A model generated the notes under the pieces. That model was given only the letters and a program-made list of their open reading frames with translations. It had not been told where the DNA came from and searched no databases. The translations under genes and the position numbers were made by a program. Below are positions 8,604 to 17,584 of a stretch of 64,000 bases of DNA, piece after piece; the first letter of the stretch is position 1; each line of letters begins with the position of its first letter. The stretch spans positions 62,001 through 126,000 of the forward strand of contig NZ_FNNQ01000002.1 of the NCBI RefSeq assembly GCF_900106775.1. The letters are read 5' to 3'. The stretch comes from Marininema mesophilum. Lineage in GTDB: Bacteria; Bacillota; Bacilli; Thermoactinomycetales; DSM-45169.

Positions 8604-9443
8604 TCAACACTCTAAATTCCGATGGCGCATCAGGCGTCTCTCCAAATAATTAACAATAAGATACATCACTGTAGCACAGAGGGCGATCAGCAAAAGAGAG
8701 AGCATCACCAGATTCAGGTTAAACACCTGAAAACCGTAGATGATCAAATACCCAAGCCCTTCCTTAGCAACAAGAAATTCACCAACGATGACGCCTACCC
8801 AGGCGAGACCCACATTTACTTTTAGGGCGGCGATCATATCGGGGATACAGGCGGGGAAGATGATGGTGGTAAAGAGTTGCCGCCTCGATGCACCGAAGGA
8901 TCGGGCGAGACGGTGATAGTCGGAGGAAACGTTTTGGTATGCAGTATGGATGACTAGGGTTGTGATGACGATGGTGATCGCCACAGCCATGGCTAAGATG
9001 GAGGCGAAACCTGCACCGATGGTGACGATAAAGAGAGGACCGAGGGCTACCTTTGGCATGCTGTTGAGCACGACTAGATAGGGATCGAGAACACGGGAGA
9101 GAAAGGGAGAAGCCCAGATTAGACTGGCGAGGGAAACTCCAGCGGTGGTTCCGAGAATAAATCCACCGATGGTTTCTAACGTAGTGATCCCCATGTCACG
9201 AAAAAGATCTCCCGTGGAGGCCATTTGTAAAAATAATTCGTAGATTCTACCTGGGCTACCAAAAAGGAAAGGGTCGAGCCAGCCTACTTTTGTCGCCCAT
9301 TCCCATCCGATTAATATAAACAAGAGAAGTGCGATTCGAGTGATTATCACCCAGCAATCTCGAATCCGTAGCTTGGCGAGGTATGTAGCATGGATGGGGG
9401 AATGCGCTCCACGCGAAAGCCAGTGTGTCCATCGTTGGTTCAT
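8604..9443 (-). CDS. ABC transporter permease, nitrate/sulfonate/taurine family
   Basis: Inner-membrane permease of 279 residues with about six hydrophobic segments and the BPD_transp_1 coupling-loop region (ARSFGASRRQLFTTIIFPAC). It belongs to the SsuC/TauC/NrtB group. It overlaps the upstream ATPase gene by 4 bases (ATGA), so the two are coupled. The substrate cannot be read from the sequence. Closeness to the nitrate operon suggests nitrate or nitrite, but the binding protein looks closest to the YtlA type, whose ligand is not settled. Confidence 0.88.
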   Translation of the reverse strand: MNQRWTHWLSRGAHSPIHATYLAKLRIRDCWVIITRIALLLFILIGWEWATKVGWLDPFLFGSPGRIYELFLQMASTGDLFRDMGITTLETIGGFILGTTAGVSLASLIWASPFLSRVLDPYLVVLNSMPKVALGPLFIVTIGAGFASILAMAVAITIVITTLVIHTAYQNVSSDYHRLARSFGASRRQLFTTIIFPACIPDMIAALKVNVGLAWVGVIVGEFLVAKEGLGYLIIYGFQVFNLNLVMLSLLLIALCATVMYLIVNYLERRLMRHRNLEC

Positions 9444-10207
9444 GGGGATTCAATCTCCTTCCACAGTTCTATAAAAAGGGAGCGGAAGGTAGGCATGCTA
9501 CGAGCAGCAAGGGGAGAAGCATCGCGAATCTCCGTGGGTACTTCTATGATTCGACGCAGGGTTCCTGGGCGTCCACCCATGACATAAATGGTATCCGAGA
9601 GTGCGATGGCTTCTTCGAGATCATGGGTAACGAGAAGGGCGGTCATTTTTCGTCCATGGAGCACATCGACGAGTAGTTCTTCGAGGTGAAGCTTATTCTG
9701 ATAATCCAAGGCGGAGAAGGGTTCATCTAATAAGAGGAGCTCAGGTTGAACGGCTAGTGTACGGACGAGAGCTACCCGTTGTCGCATCCCGCCAGAAAGT
9801 TGGGAGGGGTATTGATGCAGTGTATGAGAGAGGCCTAACTCTGCCAATAGGTAACGGGCGTGGGCAGCTGTTTTAGATCCATGTGAGCCACGAAAGGATA
9901 GCCCTAGGGTTATATTTTGTTCTACCGTACGCCAATCTAATAGACAATCTTGTTGGAGCATGTAACTAATTCGCTGAGAGGGACCCTTGATCGGTTCACC
10001 GAAAAGCCGAAGTTCTCCAGCTGTGGGTGATATTAAGCCTGCGACAAGGGAGAGGACGGTGCTTTTACCACAACCACTTGCCCCAACGAAACTCACAAAG
10101 GCCCCCGGTTGAATGCGAAAGGAGATTGGCGCAAGGGCGTTTACCTGATCGTGACGACTGAGGTAGACTTTACTTACTTGATCGGCTTCAAGTACACCGA
10201 TTGCCAT
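9440..10207 (-). CDS. ABC transporter ATP-binding protein, nitrate/sulfonate family
   Basis: ATPase of 255 residues with Walker A GASGCGKST, signature LSGGMRQR and Walker B LLLLDEPF followed by the H-loop LVTHDLEEA. It drives the importer formed with the permease and lipoprotein on either side. The upstream GTG at 10225 lies in the ribosome site AAAGGAGGGAAGGAG, so ATG 10207 is chosen. It follows the substrate-binding gene by 25 bases. Confidence 0.92.
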   Translation of the reverse strand: MAIGVLEADQVSKVYLSRHDQVNALAPISFRIQPGAFVSFVGASGCGKSTVLSLVAGLISPTAGELRLFGEPIKGPSQRISYMLQQDCLLDWRTVEQNITLGLSFRGSHGSKTAAHARYLLAELGLSHTLHQYPSQLSGGMRQRVALVRTLAVQPELLLLDEPFSALDYQNKLHLEELLVDVLHGRKMTALLVTHDLEEAIALSDTIYVMGGRPGTLRRIIEVPTEIRDASPLAARSMPTFRSLFIELWKEIESP

Positions 10208-10232
10208 CTCCTTCCCTCCTTTCACAGGAAAT

Positions 10233-11246
10233 CTATGGCTGATTATTTATGGCCTTTTGTGCAATATCCATCTGAATCACTTTTTCGTATGGGATCCGTT
10301 TGGGTAACTCATTGGATTCCGCCATCACATCCAACATCCGGTTGTATTCCTCTTTATCGATGATGGGATCAGTTGCCCAGGATTTTTGGGACTGGTAACG
10401 GGATAGAACACGGGTGAGAATTTTATCGTCAGTTTGCGGGAAAAGCGGCTTTACCACCTTCGCGATTTCCTCTGCAGAGTGGGTTGCACACCATTTCTGT
10501 GCTTTATAAAGGGCGCGGATATAACGCTTGTAACGATCGGGGTCTTTATTGAGTGCACTTGAGCGGGTAAGGTAGATGGTATAAGGGAGACGCCCGCTGT
10601 CCTTGCCAAAGGAGGCAACCACCGTACCTTTCCCTTCCTTCTCTAATTGAGAGGCAAAGGGTTCAAAAAGCTGGACGTAATCCCCTGTGCCAGAAGCGAA
10701 AGCAGCGGGAAGGTTTTTATAGTCTACATTTTGGATGATAGTAACATCCTTAAAGGGAGTTAATCCGTTTTTTCGTTGGACGTGTTCACTCACCATTTCA
10801 GGCATTCCACCCTTACGTTGGCCGAGGAGCTTTTTTCCCTTTAAGTCGGACCACTTAAAATCCTTAGTCGGTTTGCGGGCAACGAGAAAACTTCCATCCG
10901 TCTGGGTGAGCTGAGCGATACCGACTACTGGATTTTGGGTTTCACCAGCAGTTACGTATACCCCCGTTTCAGCACCGACAAGAACGATGTCCGCATCGCC
11001 AGAAAGGAGAGCAGCCATGGTTTTATCGCCGCCCAATCCATCTCGCAGATTAACCTGGATTCCCTCTTTTTTGAAGAATTCTTTCTGGATTGCTACATAT
11101 TGCGGGGCATAAAAGAGGGAGTGGGTCACTTCCACAACATTAACCTTATCCAGGTTTTTGGTAGATTGTTCGGTGTTACAGGCGGTGGCAAGAAGGATAA
11201 GGGAGAACATCAGCAGGATGGTAACGCCTATGCGGGTCAGTTTCAT
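10233..11246 (-). CDS. ABC transporter substrate-binding lipoprotein (NMT1/SsuA-like)
   Basis: Lipoprotein of 337 residues with a signal peptide and lipobox LLATAC (C23), so it is anchored outside the membrane. The fold is the NMT1/SsuA/NrtA type; the start VVEVTHSLFYAPQYVAI and the segments LSGDADIVLVGAET and GTGDYVQLFEP resemble the YtlA group of Bacillus from memory. First gene of the reverse operon. The ligand is unknown: nitrate, an organosulfonate or a thiamine precursor are all used by relatives. Confidence 0.87.
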   Translation of the reverse strand: MKLTRIGVTILLMFSLILLATACNTEQSTKNLDKVNVVEVTHSLFYAPQYVAIQKEFFKKEGIQVNLRDGLGGDKTMAALLSGDADIVLVGAETGVYVTAGETQNPVVGIAQLTQTDGSFLVARKPTKDFKWSDLKGKKLLGQRKGGMPEMVSEHVQRKNGLTPFKDVTIIQNVDYKNLPAAFASGTGDYVQLFEPFASQLEKEGKGTVVASFGKDSGRLPYTIYLTRSSALNKDPDRYKRYIRALYKAQKWCATHSAEEIAKVVKPLFPQTDDKILTRVLSRYQSQKSWATDPIIDKEEYNRMLDVMAESNELPKRIPYEKVIQMDIAQKAINNQP

Positions 11247-11340
11247 CGGATCGAAGCTCCTTTCTCCCGAATGGGGGTTCCAAAAATAGGCCCATGTGCT
11301 ATCGTATGCCTCTGCTTCAAAATCTGTTCACAACCCTTTT

Positions 11341-11368
11341 TTCAACATGGAATAGCCTATGCTATAAT
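11341..11368 (+). promoter_or_regulatory. hemA: Candidate SigA promoter of hemA operon
   Basis: TTCAAC at 11341-11346 and TATAAT at 11363-11368 with a 16-base spacer. The leader to hemA is about 125 nt and holds a 7-bp hairpin (CATGGAT / ATCCATG, near 11450-11472) with a short T-rich stretch after it; its role is unclear. Confidence 0.55.
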
Positions 11369-11502
11369 AGGGTATGAATACATGCGATCGATGTAGGCAC
11401 TAATTTGAAATAGGTGCTCGATAAAAATGCATGCAGGAGTTAACGAAGGCATGGATAACCGAGAATCCATGAGGGTTTTCTGGTAGATTCGGAGTGGAGT
11501 CT

Positions 11503-12870
11503 ATGCATATCATTGTAACGGGATTTAATCACAAAACTGCGCCGGTGGAATTACGGGAGCAAATGACCTTTACTGAATCGGAGTTAGGGCCTGCTCTTCA
11601 TCGGTTGCGTCATATGAAAAGCATCTTGGAATGCGTGATGATCAGCACATGCAATCGCCTAGAATTGTATGTGGTAAGTGATCAACCCCACACTGGATCG
11701 TATTACTCGAAGTCTTTTTTGGCAAAAGAATTCGGAATCCCCATGGGGGATTTTGTTGACCACTTGTATGTAAAACGAGATGAGCAAGCCATACGCCAAC
11801 TCTTTACTGTTACATGTGGCTTAGATTCGATGGTGTTGGGAGAGACGCAAATCCTTGGCCAAGTGAAAAATGATTTCCGTGTGGCCCATGAAGAAGGGGT
11901 TACTGGAACATTTCTAAATCAGTTGTTTAAGCAAGCTGTTACTTTAGGTAAAAAGGTGCAGTCGGAGACGGAGATCGGGCAGAATGCAGTATCTGTCAGT
12001 TATGCTGCTGTGCAACTAGGTCGAAAAATGTTTAGTACCTTTACAGGGAAAACCGTCCTTCTTTTAGGTGCAGGGGAAACAGGGGAATTGACGGCGAAGC
12101 ATCTTTTTGAAGCGGGTGCAAAACAAGTCATTGTTTTAAACCGTACCTTGGAAAAGGCACGGGAAGTGGCGCATCGCTTCAACGGGGAAGCACGTCCTTT
12201 ATCAAGGTTGGTGGAATCGATCCGTGAAGCTGATATCGTCGTTAGTTCCACAGGGGCCCCCACCGCTGTGATTGATAAGGATGTAGTGCAGTCGGCAGTG
12301 GCAAAGCGAATTCAACCATTATACCTTATTGATATTGCAGTACCAAGGGATATTGATCCTGCTATTCATGATTTAGATAATGTGTATCTCTTTGATATCG
12401 ATGATTTGAATGGAATCGTGGAGACCAATATTTATCTTCGTGAGCAAGAATCGGATAAAGTGGGTGTGATGATCGAAGAACAGATGCTCCGTTTTAATGA
12501 GTGGTTACAAACCCTTGGGGTTGTACCTGTCATTACGGCTCTTCGTGAGAAAGCACTCGATATCCACGAGGAAACCATGCTCCGCATTGAACGGAAACTC
12601 CCTGACTTAACGGAGCGGGAGAAGCGTATTTTGCGCAAACATACCAAAAGCATTGTTAACCAGCTCTTGCGGGATCCACTCTCACGTATTAAGGAGTTAT
12701 CCGCAACTTCTGAACGAGAGCAGGCACTCGATATGTTTGTGCAGATTTTTGCCCTAGAAGAGAAACTGGCCAAAGAGAAAGAGAGTCAAGAAGAATCGGT
12801 CAGATCTGAACGCTGTAGGCCGTCGATATTACAACCGGCCTTAGCAGGAGAGGCTGCCATCCGTTCCTGA
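11503..12870 (+). CDS. hemA: Glutamyl-tRNA reductase
   Basis: First enzyme of the C5 heme pathway: it reduces glutamyl-tRNA to glutamate-1-semialdehyde with NADPH. The protein has 455 residues. The catalytic cysteine is C50 in ISTCNRLELY, the family position. The N-terminal motif GFNHKTAPVELRE and the Rossmann motif LLGAGETGELTA are clear, and the C-terminal dimerisation helix region is present. ATG 11503 is used because GGAGTGGAG lies just upstream; the GTG at 11494 falls within that site. It opens a run of heme genes to 18874. Confidence 0.95.
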   Translation: MHIIVTGFNHKTAPVELREQMTFTESELGPALHRLRHMKSILECVMISTCNRLELYVVSDQPHTGSYYSKSFLAKEFGIPMGDFVDHLYVKRDEQAIRQLFTVTCGLDSMVLGETQILGQVKNDFRVAHEEGVTGTFLNQLFKQAVTLGKKVQSETEIGQNAVSVSYAAVQLGRKMFSTFTGKTVLLLGAGETGELTAKHLFEAGAKQVIVLNRTLEKAREVAHRFNGEARPLSRLVESIREADIVVSSTGAPTAVIDKDVVQSAVAKRIQPLYLIDIAVPRDIDPAIHDLDNVYLFDIDDLNGIVETNIYLREQESDKVGVMIEEQMLRFNEWLQTLGVVPVITALREKALDIHEETMLRIERKLPDLTEREKRILRKHTKSIVNQLLRDPLSRIKELSATSEREQALDMFVQIFALEEKLAKEKESQEESVRSERCRPSILQPALAGEAAIRS

Positions 12871-12887
12871 GATAGGGGGAGAACGAT

Positions 12888-13706
12888 GTGTTCGCCGAGC
12901 ATTGGTTCTATCATTTCATTATCTATATGTATGCCTTAAGCTTATTGTTTGCTTTTTCGGATCTAATGCAGCCCAATCGGCAAGGTCGCCGATTGGCGCT
13001 CCTTTTTCTTGTCGCCGTTTGGTTGTGTCAGACGGCTTTTTTCATATGGAAAGCAAGTTTAGGAGCGATTCCGGTACTTACAGGATACGATTCATTAATG
13101 TTTTATTCCTGGGCACTTGTTACCGTAACCTTAGTCATTGATTGGCTCTATGAGATGCACATATTTGTTTTTGCCGCCAACCTGATGGGATTTGCGATTT
13201 CGGCGGTCAATCTGTTTATCCCTCCCCACGCTGGGGAAGAAATTGCGTCACCTTTGTTGTCAGAGTTGGTATTTATCCATGTGGTGATGGCCTTTATCGC
13301 CTACGCTTTCTTTACCTTGGCTACGGTGTTCTCCATTCTCTATTTAATTGGAAACCATTTATTAAAGCGAAAGAAATGGAACCAAACGCTACGTCGTTTT
13401 CCAAGTCTAGGGAGACTCGAAGCCTTTTCCTACCGCTTAACCATGATAGCTGTGCCTTTACTGATGCTAGCTATTATTTTGGGTTTGATCTGGGCTAATC
13501 AGAAAGTAGGAGGAAGCTTTTGGTTTGACCCCAAAATTATTGGCTCATTTGTAGTGCTGGTTGTTTATTCTGTGTACCTCTATAAGAGATCGGTAGGTGG
13601 ATGGAACGGATGCCAACTCGCATGGTGGAGTGTGATTTCATTTCTTATGATTTTGGCGAATTACATGATTTCTAACGCGGGACTTTCCTTTCATCGTTGG
13701 CTTTGA
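12888..13706 (+). CDS. hemX: HemX, membrane protein of the CcsA/cytochrome c assembly family
   Basis: A 272-residue integral membrane protein with about eight hydrophobic helices and the tryptophan-rich style of CcsA-like proteins. It sits between hemA and hemC as in B. subtilis, where HemX lowers HemA abundance. The start is GTG 12888 behind AGGGGGA. Its biochemical role is not evident from the sequence. Confidence 0.88.
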   Translation: MFAEHWFYHFIIYMYALSLLFAFSDLMQPNRQGRRLALLFLVAVWLCQTAFFIWKASLGAIPVLTGYDSLMFYSWALVTVTLVIDWLYEMHIFVFAANLMGFAISAVNLFIPPHAGEEIASPLLSELVFIHVVMAFIAYAFFTLATVFSILYLIGNHLLKRKKWNQTLRRFPSLGRLEAFSYRLTMIAVPLLMLAIILGLIWANQKVGGSFWFDPKIIGSFVVLVVYSVYLYKRSVGGWNGCQLAWWSVISFLMILANYMISNAGLSFHRWL

Positions 13707-13737
13707 TATTGGGGAAGAGAGAGTCGGTGCGATTGCC

Positions 13738-13766
13738 ACCACCGCCTGTGCTAAGGGTGGTTTTTT
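13738..13766 (+). terminator. Terminator-like hairpin between hemX and hemC
   Basis: ACCACC / GGTGGT stem followed by six T. It lies inside the heme operon and may give partial termination, lowering expression from hemC onward relative to hemAX. Confidence 0.6.
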
Positions 13767-13801
13767 CAAACTAGGAAGAAGGATGAGAGAGGAGTATCGG
13801 T

Positions 13802-14731
13802 ATGCGCACAGTGGTGATAGGAACCAGACGGAGTGAACTGGCAGTTACTCAAACCCAATGGGTGATGAAACAAATAAAAGGGGTCCTTCCCTCCTCCTGG
13901 GAAATGAAGCAAGAACGTATTGTGACCAAGGGGGATCAGATTCTTAATGTCACATTATCCAAAGTGGGTGGGAAAGGGCTATTTGTGAAAGAAATCGAAC
14001 AAGCCCTATTAGAAGGTCGCATTGATCTGGCCGTTCACAGTATGAAAGATATGCCGGCTGAGATGCCGGAGGGGTTGACGATTGGTGCGGTAACTGTGCG
14101 TGAAGATGCTAGGGATTGTCTTATTTCCCGTACAGGAGCGAAGGTGGAGGAGCTGCCTGAAGGGGCGATTGTTGGGACCAGTAGCCTGCGACGCCAAGCG
14201 CAAATTCTTGCAATGCGTCCTGATGTGCAGGTAAAACCCGTACGCGGCAATTTGCAGACTCGCATGAAAAAATTGATGGAAGAAAAGCAATTTGATGCTC
14301 TTGTGTTAGCTCAAGCTGGGATTAATCGTCTGGGTTGGGAGGAGAAAGTGACGCAGATTATTCCCGAAGAGAAGATGCTTCCGGCAGTAGGACAAGGGGC
14401 TTTAGCAGTACAGTGCCGTGTAGATGATCGGGAAATGCTAGAGATACTTCGTGGCGTTCATGATGAAAAGTCGGCGATGGCCATCCGAGCAGAGCGGGTC
14501 TTCCTCCATGCCTTTGAGGGAGGGTGTCATTTACCGATTGCAGGATATGCAACTATCGATGGTGAGCGTATTCACTTACGAGGCCTTGTGGTTGATCCTA
14601 TAGGGAAACCCTTGCTTCAAGGGGAGGCAGTGGGGACGGATCCGGAGGAAGTAGGTCAAACGCTCACCTCTGAACTGATGGAAAAAGGTGCCCGCCAATT
14701 GTTGAACAAAGTGAAGGAAGGGATAGAGTGA
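13802..14731 (+). CDS. hemC: Porphobilinogen deaminase (hydroxymethylbilane synthase)
   Basis: Joins four porphobilinogens into hydroxymethylbilane in the cytoplasm. The 309-residue protein has the usual length. The dipyrromethane cofactor cysteine is C242 in EGGCHLPIAGY, the family position. The N-terminal IGTRRSELAVTQT and the substrate arginines in GTSSLRRQAQ are present. It ends in an overlap with hemD (TGATG). Confidence 0.96.
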   Translation: MRTVVIGTRRSELAVTQTQWVMKQIKGVLPSSWEMKQERIVTKGDQILNVTLSKVGGKGLFVKEIEQALLEGRIDLAVHSMKDMPAEMPEGLTIGAVTVREDARDCLISRTGAKVEELPEGAIVGTSSLRRQAQILAMRPDVQVKPVRGNLQTRMKKLMEEKQFDALVLAQAGINRLGWEEKVTQIIPEEKMLPAVGQGALAVQCRVDDREMLEILRGVHDEKSAMAIRAERVFLHAFEGGCHLPIAGYATIDGERIHLRGLVVDPIGKPLLQGEAVGTDPEEVGQTLTSELMEKGARQLLNKVKEGIE

Positions 14732-16164
14732 TGAATCCAGGGAGTGTCACCTTCGTCGGGGCGGGACCCCGAGCTCCCGATTTGCTAACCCTGCGTGGAA
14801 GAGAAGCCCTGCTAGATGCAGATGTGATTCTATATGATGAAAAGGTTAATCCATCTCTTTTAGAAGGAAGAAGTGACAAAGCGAAAAAAATCCCTGCTAA
14901 AGTTGGTTCAGAGGAAATTCTAGTAACCCTTGCTAAGGCTGGGAAAACCATTGTCCGCCTCGTTGCGGGAGAGGCTTTGTTAATCGGGGAAATGCATCGC
15001 GAGGCGGCTGCTCTCTCTCAAGCGACCATCCCCTTTACGATTATTCCAGGTGTTTCAGAGCTGACTGCCTGGACAACCTATGCGGGTATATCCCTCCCTT
15101 CTCCACAGGAGTGGTTGTTATCTGGAGAAGATGGCACGGGTCTGATCCTTCATCTGGATCAATCCGTCGCCAAAACAGCCAGTCAGCTTATCGACCGTGG
15201 ATGGTCTCCAGATACCCTCGCTTCTGTGATTACATCGGGGACAGAGATGGATCAACAGGTTGTGACAGAGCGGTTGGCAGAATGGGTGAATAGAGAAGAA
15301 GACTCCTTTACTGAGGCAAGTTCCTTCTTCGTATTAAGTGATCAGAAGCAGGGTCGACTCAAGTGGTTTGAGTCTAAACCGATATTTGGAACCCGGGTGC
15401 TTGTCACACGGACAGCGACACAGGGGAGGGGACTCGCGCAAAAAATCGCCTCCCTAGGTGGAGAGGCGATTACCATTCCCACGATCCATCTAGTTGTGCC
15501 AGAGAATACAAAGGTGTTGGATGAAGCATTGGCACGGCTGGATTCCTTTTCCTGGGTGGTTTTTACGAGTGTGAATGGGGTGGAGTTCTTCTTGCGTAGA
15601 CTGCGCCAACAACAGGTGGACATTCGCCGTATGCACCGAGCAAAAATTGCCGCAGTAGGGCCCAAGACAGCCGCGGCATTGGCAAAAGTGGGGTTAACGG
15701 TGGATGTAGTTGCTAAGGAATTTGTAGGAGAAGGGTTGGTGACGGCCCTGACCCCTCTTGTGAAAGCTGGGGAGGAGGTATTATTACCACGGGCAGCGAT
15801 TGCACGGTCCATGCTCCCAGATGAACTGCGTCAGCTAGGGTGTTGTGTGACAGATGCTCCTACCTATGATACGTTACCAGATGACCGTGGCGCCCAGAAG
15901 ATTGCTGCGTTGTTACGTGAACAACAACTACATATTTTAACCTTTACAAGCGCGTCCACTGTACGTTACTTTGCTCAGACGATGGATCATTTGGGGGAAG
16001 AGTGGCGTTCCTATCTTCATGGTGTAAAGGTGGCTTGTATCGGCCCTGTCACAGCAAACGCGGCCATGGAGTGTGGATTACAAGTGGATAGGATCGCTGA
16101 GCCTTATACGATCGATGCTTTGCTTGAGGGTATAACACAGTTAGTGCAAAACGAGGAGCATTGA
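14731..16164 (+). CDS. hemD: Uroporphyrinogen-III synthase with degenerate N-terminal methyltransferase domain
   Basis: A 477-residue fusion. Residues from about 220 on are HemD, which cyclises hydroxymethylbilane to uroporphyrinogen III (starting at GTRVLVTRTATQGRGL and containing FTSVNGVEFF and FTSASTVRYF). Residues 1-about 210 follow the fold order of a CobA-type SAM methyltransferase, but its motifs are worn: GPGDPxLLT reads GAGPRAPDLLT, the RLKGGDP loop reads RLVAGEALLIG, and TGH is SGE. CobA-HemD fusions are known in Firmicutes; here the CobA half looks inactive, while an intact enzyme is encoded at 7770. ATG 14731 overlaps the hemC stop. Confidence 0.9.
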   Translation: MNPGSVTFVGAGPRAPDLLTLRGREALLDADVILYDEKVNPSLLEGRSDKAKKIPAKVGSEEILVTLAKAGKTIVRLVAGEALLIGEMHREAAALSQATIPFTIIPGVSELTAWTTYAGISLPSPQEWLLSGEDGTGLILHLDQSVAKTASQLIDRGWSPDTLASVITSGTEMDQQVVTERLAEWVNREEDSFTEASSFFVLSDQKQGRLKWFESKPIFGTRVLVTRTATQGRGLAQKIASLGGEAITIPTIHLVVPENTKVLDEALARLDSFSWVVFTSVNGVEFFLRRLRQQQVDIRRMHRAKIAAVGPKTAAALAKVGLTVDVVAKEFVGEGLVTALTPLVKAGEEVLLPRAAIARSMLPDELRQLGCCVTDAPTYDTLPDDRGAQKIAALLREQQLHILTFTSASTVRYFAQTMDHLGEEWRSYLHGVKVACIGPVTANAAMECGLQVDRIAEPYTIDALLEGITQLVQNEEH

Positions 16165-16177
16165 AGGAGGAACCATT

Positions 16178-17158
16178 ATGCTGTCATTTAACCGTCATCG
16201 TCGTTTACGACAAAATGGAACGATTCGTCGCATGATGCGTGAAAATCATTTATCCCCGGCAGATTTTATCTATCCTCTTTTTGTTTTAGAAGGGGAGGGA
16301 ATAATAAAAGAGATCCCATCGATGCCCAAGGTCTTCCACTATTCACTGGATCAGTTGGGCGCAGAGTTGGACGAAGTAGTGGAGCTTGGTATCCCATCGA
16401 TTATTCTCTTTGGTGTACCTAATGATAAGGATGCCTGTGGTAGTGAAGCTTATGCGGAGAATGGAATTGTGCAACAGGCGATCCGTTTTGCCAAGGAACG
16501 CTACCCCGATTTATATGTCATGGCAGATACCTGCCTCTGTCAATATACCGACCATGGTCATTGTGGGATTGTTGAAAATGGTCATATTCACAATGACCAT
16601 TCCCTAGAGGTACTCGTCAAAACAGCGGTATCCCAAGCGAAGGCAGGTGCAGATATGATCGCACCTTCTAATATGATGGATGGCTTTGTGACAGCTATAC
16701 GGCAGGGACTGGATGAAGCTGGCTTTGAGGATGTACCCATCCTTTCCTACGCTGTGAAGTATGCCTCTGCCTTTTATGGACCTTTTCGCGAAGCAGTGGA
16801 TTCAACGCCCCAGTTTGGTGATCGCCGTACGTATCAAATGGACCCTGCCAATAGCCGGGAAGCCTTACGCGAAGCGGCTTCCGATGTAGCCGAGGGTGCG
16901 GATGTATTGATGGTCAAACCAGGACTTGCTTACATGGATATCATCCGGCAGCTTCATGACCGCTTCGATCTTCCTGTGACAGCATACAACGTGAGCGGAG
17001 AATATTCGATGGTGAAGGCTGCGGCTGAGCAAGGCTGGATCAATGAGCGAAGGGTTGTTCTTGAGTTGCTGACAGGAATGAAACGAGCAGGAGCAGAACT
17101 CATTTTGACCTATCATGCAAAGGATGCCTCCCGCTGGTTGAAAGAAGAGAATAAATGA
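16178..17158 (+). CDS. hemB: Porphobilinogen synthase (delta-aminolevulinic acid dehydratase)
   Basis: Condenses two 5-aminolevulinates to porphobilinogen. The protein has 326 residues. The zinc-type cysteine cluster is present as DTCLCQYTDHGHCG. The two active-site lysines lie in YAVKYASAFYGPF and VLMVKPGLAYMD. It starts at ATG 16178 behind GAAGGAGG, 13 bases after hemD. Confidence 0.96.
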   Translation: MLSFNRHRRLRQNGTIRRMMRENHLSPADFIYPLFVLEGEGIIKEIPSMPKVFHYSLDQLGAELDEVVELGIPSIILFGVPNDKDACGSEAYAENGIVQQAIRFAKERYPDLYVMADTCLCQYTDHGHCGIVENGHIHNDHSLEVLVKTAVSQAKAGADMIAPSNMMDGFVTAIRQGLDEAGFEDVPILSYAVKYASAFYGPFREAVDSTPQFGDRRTYQMDPANSREALREAASDVAEGADVLMVKPGLAYMDIIRQLHDRFDLPVTAYNVSGEYSMVKAAAEQGWINERRVVLELLTGMKRAGAELILTYHAKDASRWLKEENK

Positions 17159-17228
17159 TCCTATTTTATCTCAACAAGGGATACCTCATAACGTTTAGTA
17201 ACTTTATGGGTAGTCAGGAGGTGCGAGA

Positions 17229-17561
17229 ATGTCCGAGCCATATGATCTACGCTATATTCGGGCAGAATCATCCGATGGAGCTTTTGAACTAAAATTTGAA
17301 AATGCGCAAATCATTCTCGATGCTCCCAGTCCGTGGAATCTAAAAAGTTGGTCGGTCCTCATTTACGGAGTGGATGCGTCGGGTGCTGATCAATTGGATG
17401 ACTGTTATTATCATGGTCGTAGCCAATTAAATTTGGTGATGGAGACGGAGGGCGGTAAATCCCTCCAAGGTCGAGTTATTTTGGAAGAGATCGCAGTGGG
17501 TCCGCGTTCACGAGCCCTATTTGATGGATTAGATACATTAGAAGGTTTTACTGCCTTGTGA
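17229..17561 (+). CDS. Conserved-looking small protein of unknown function in the hem operon
   Basis: A 110-residue soluble, acidic protein with no signal peptide, membrane segment or motif I recognise. It begins with ATG 17229 behind a strong ribosome site (CAGGAGGTG) and ends 23 bases before hemL. Its place between hemB and hemL suggests co-transcription. Sequence such as LILDAPSPWNLKSWSVLIYG and the many beta-type residues suggest a small beta-rich fold, but that is a guess. Confidence 0.8.
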   Translation: MSEPYDLRYIRAESSDGAFELKFENAQIILDAPSPWNLKSWSVLIYGVDASGADQLDDCYYHGRSQLNLVMETEGGKSLQGRVILEEIAVGPRSRALFDGLDTLEGFTAL

Positions 17562-17584
17562 ATCAGTCCTTGGAGGAGATATAG

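Noticed and set aside
11450..11485. Hairpin in the hemA leader as a terminator or heme riboswitch
   Set aside because: The stem is only 7 bp, the T-rich stretch is short and interrupted, and no known class fits.
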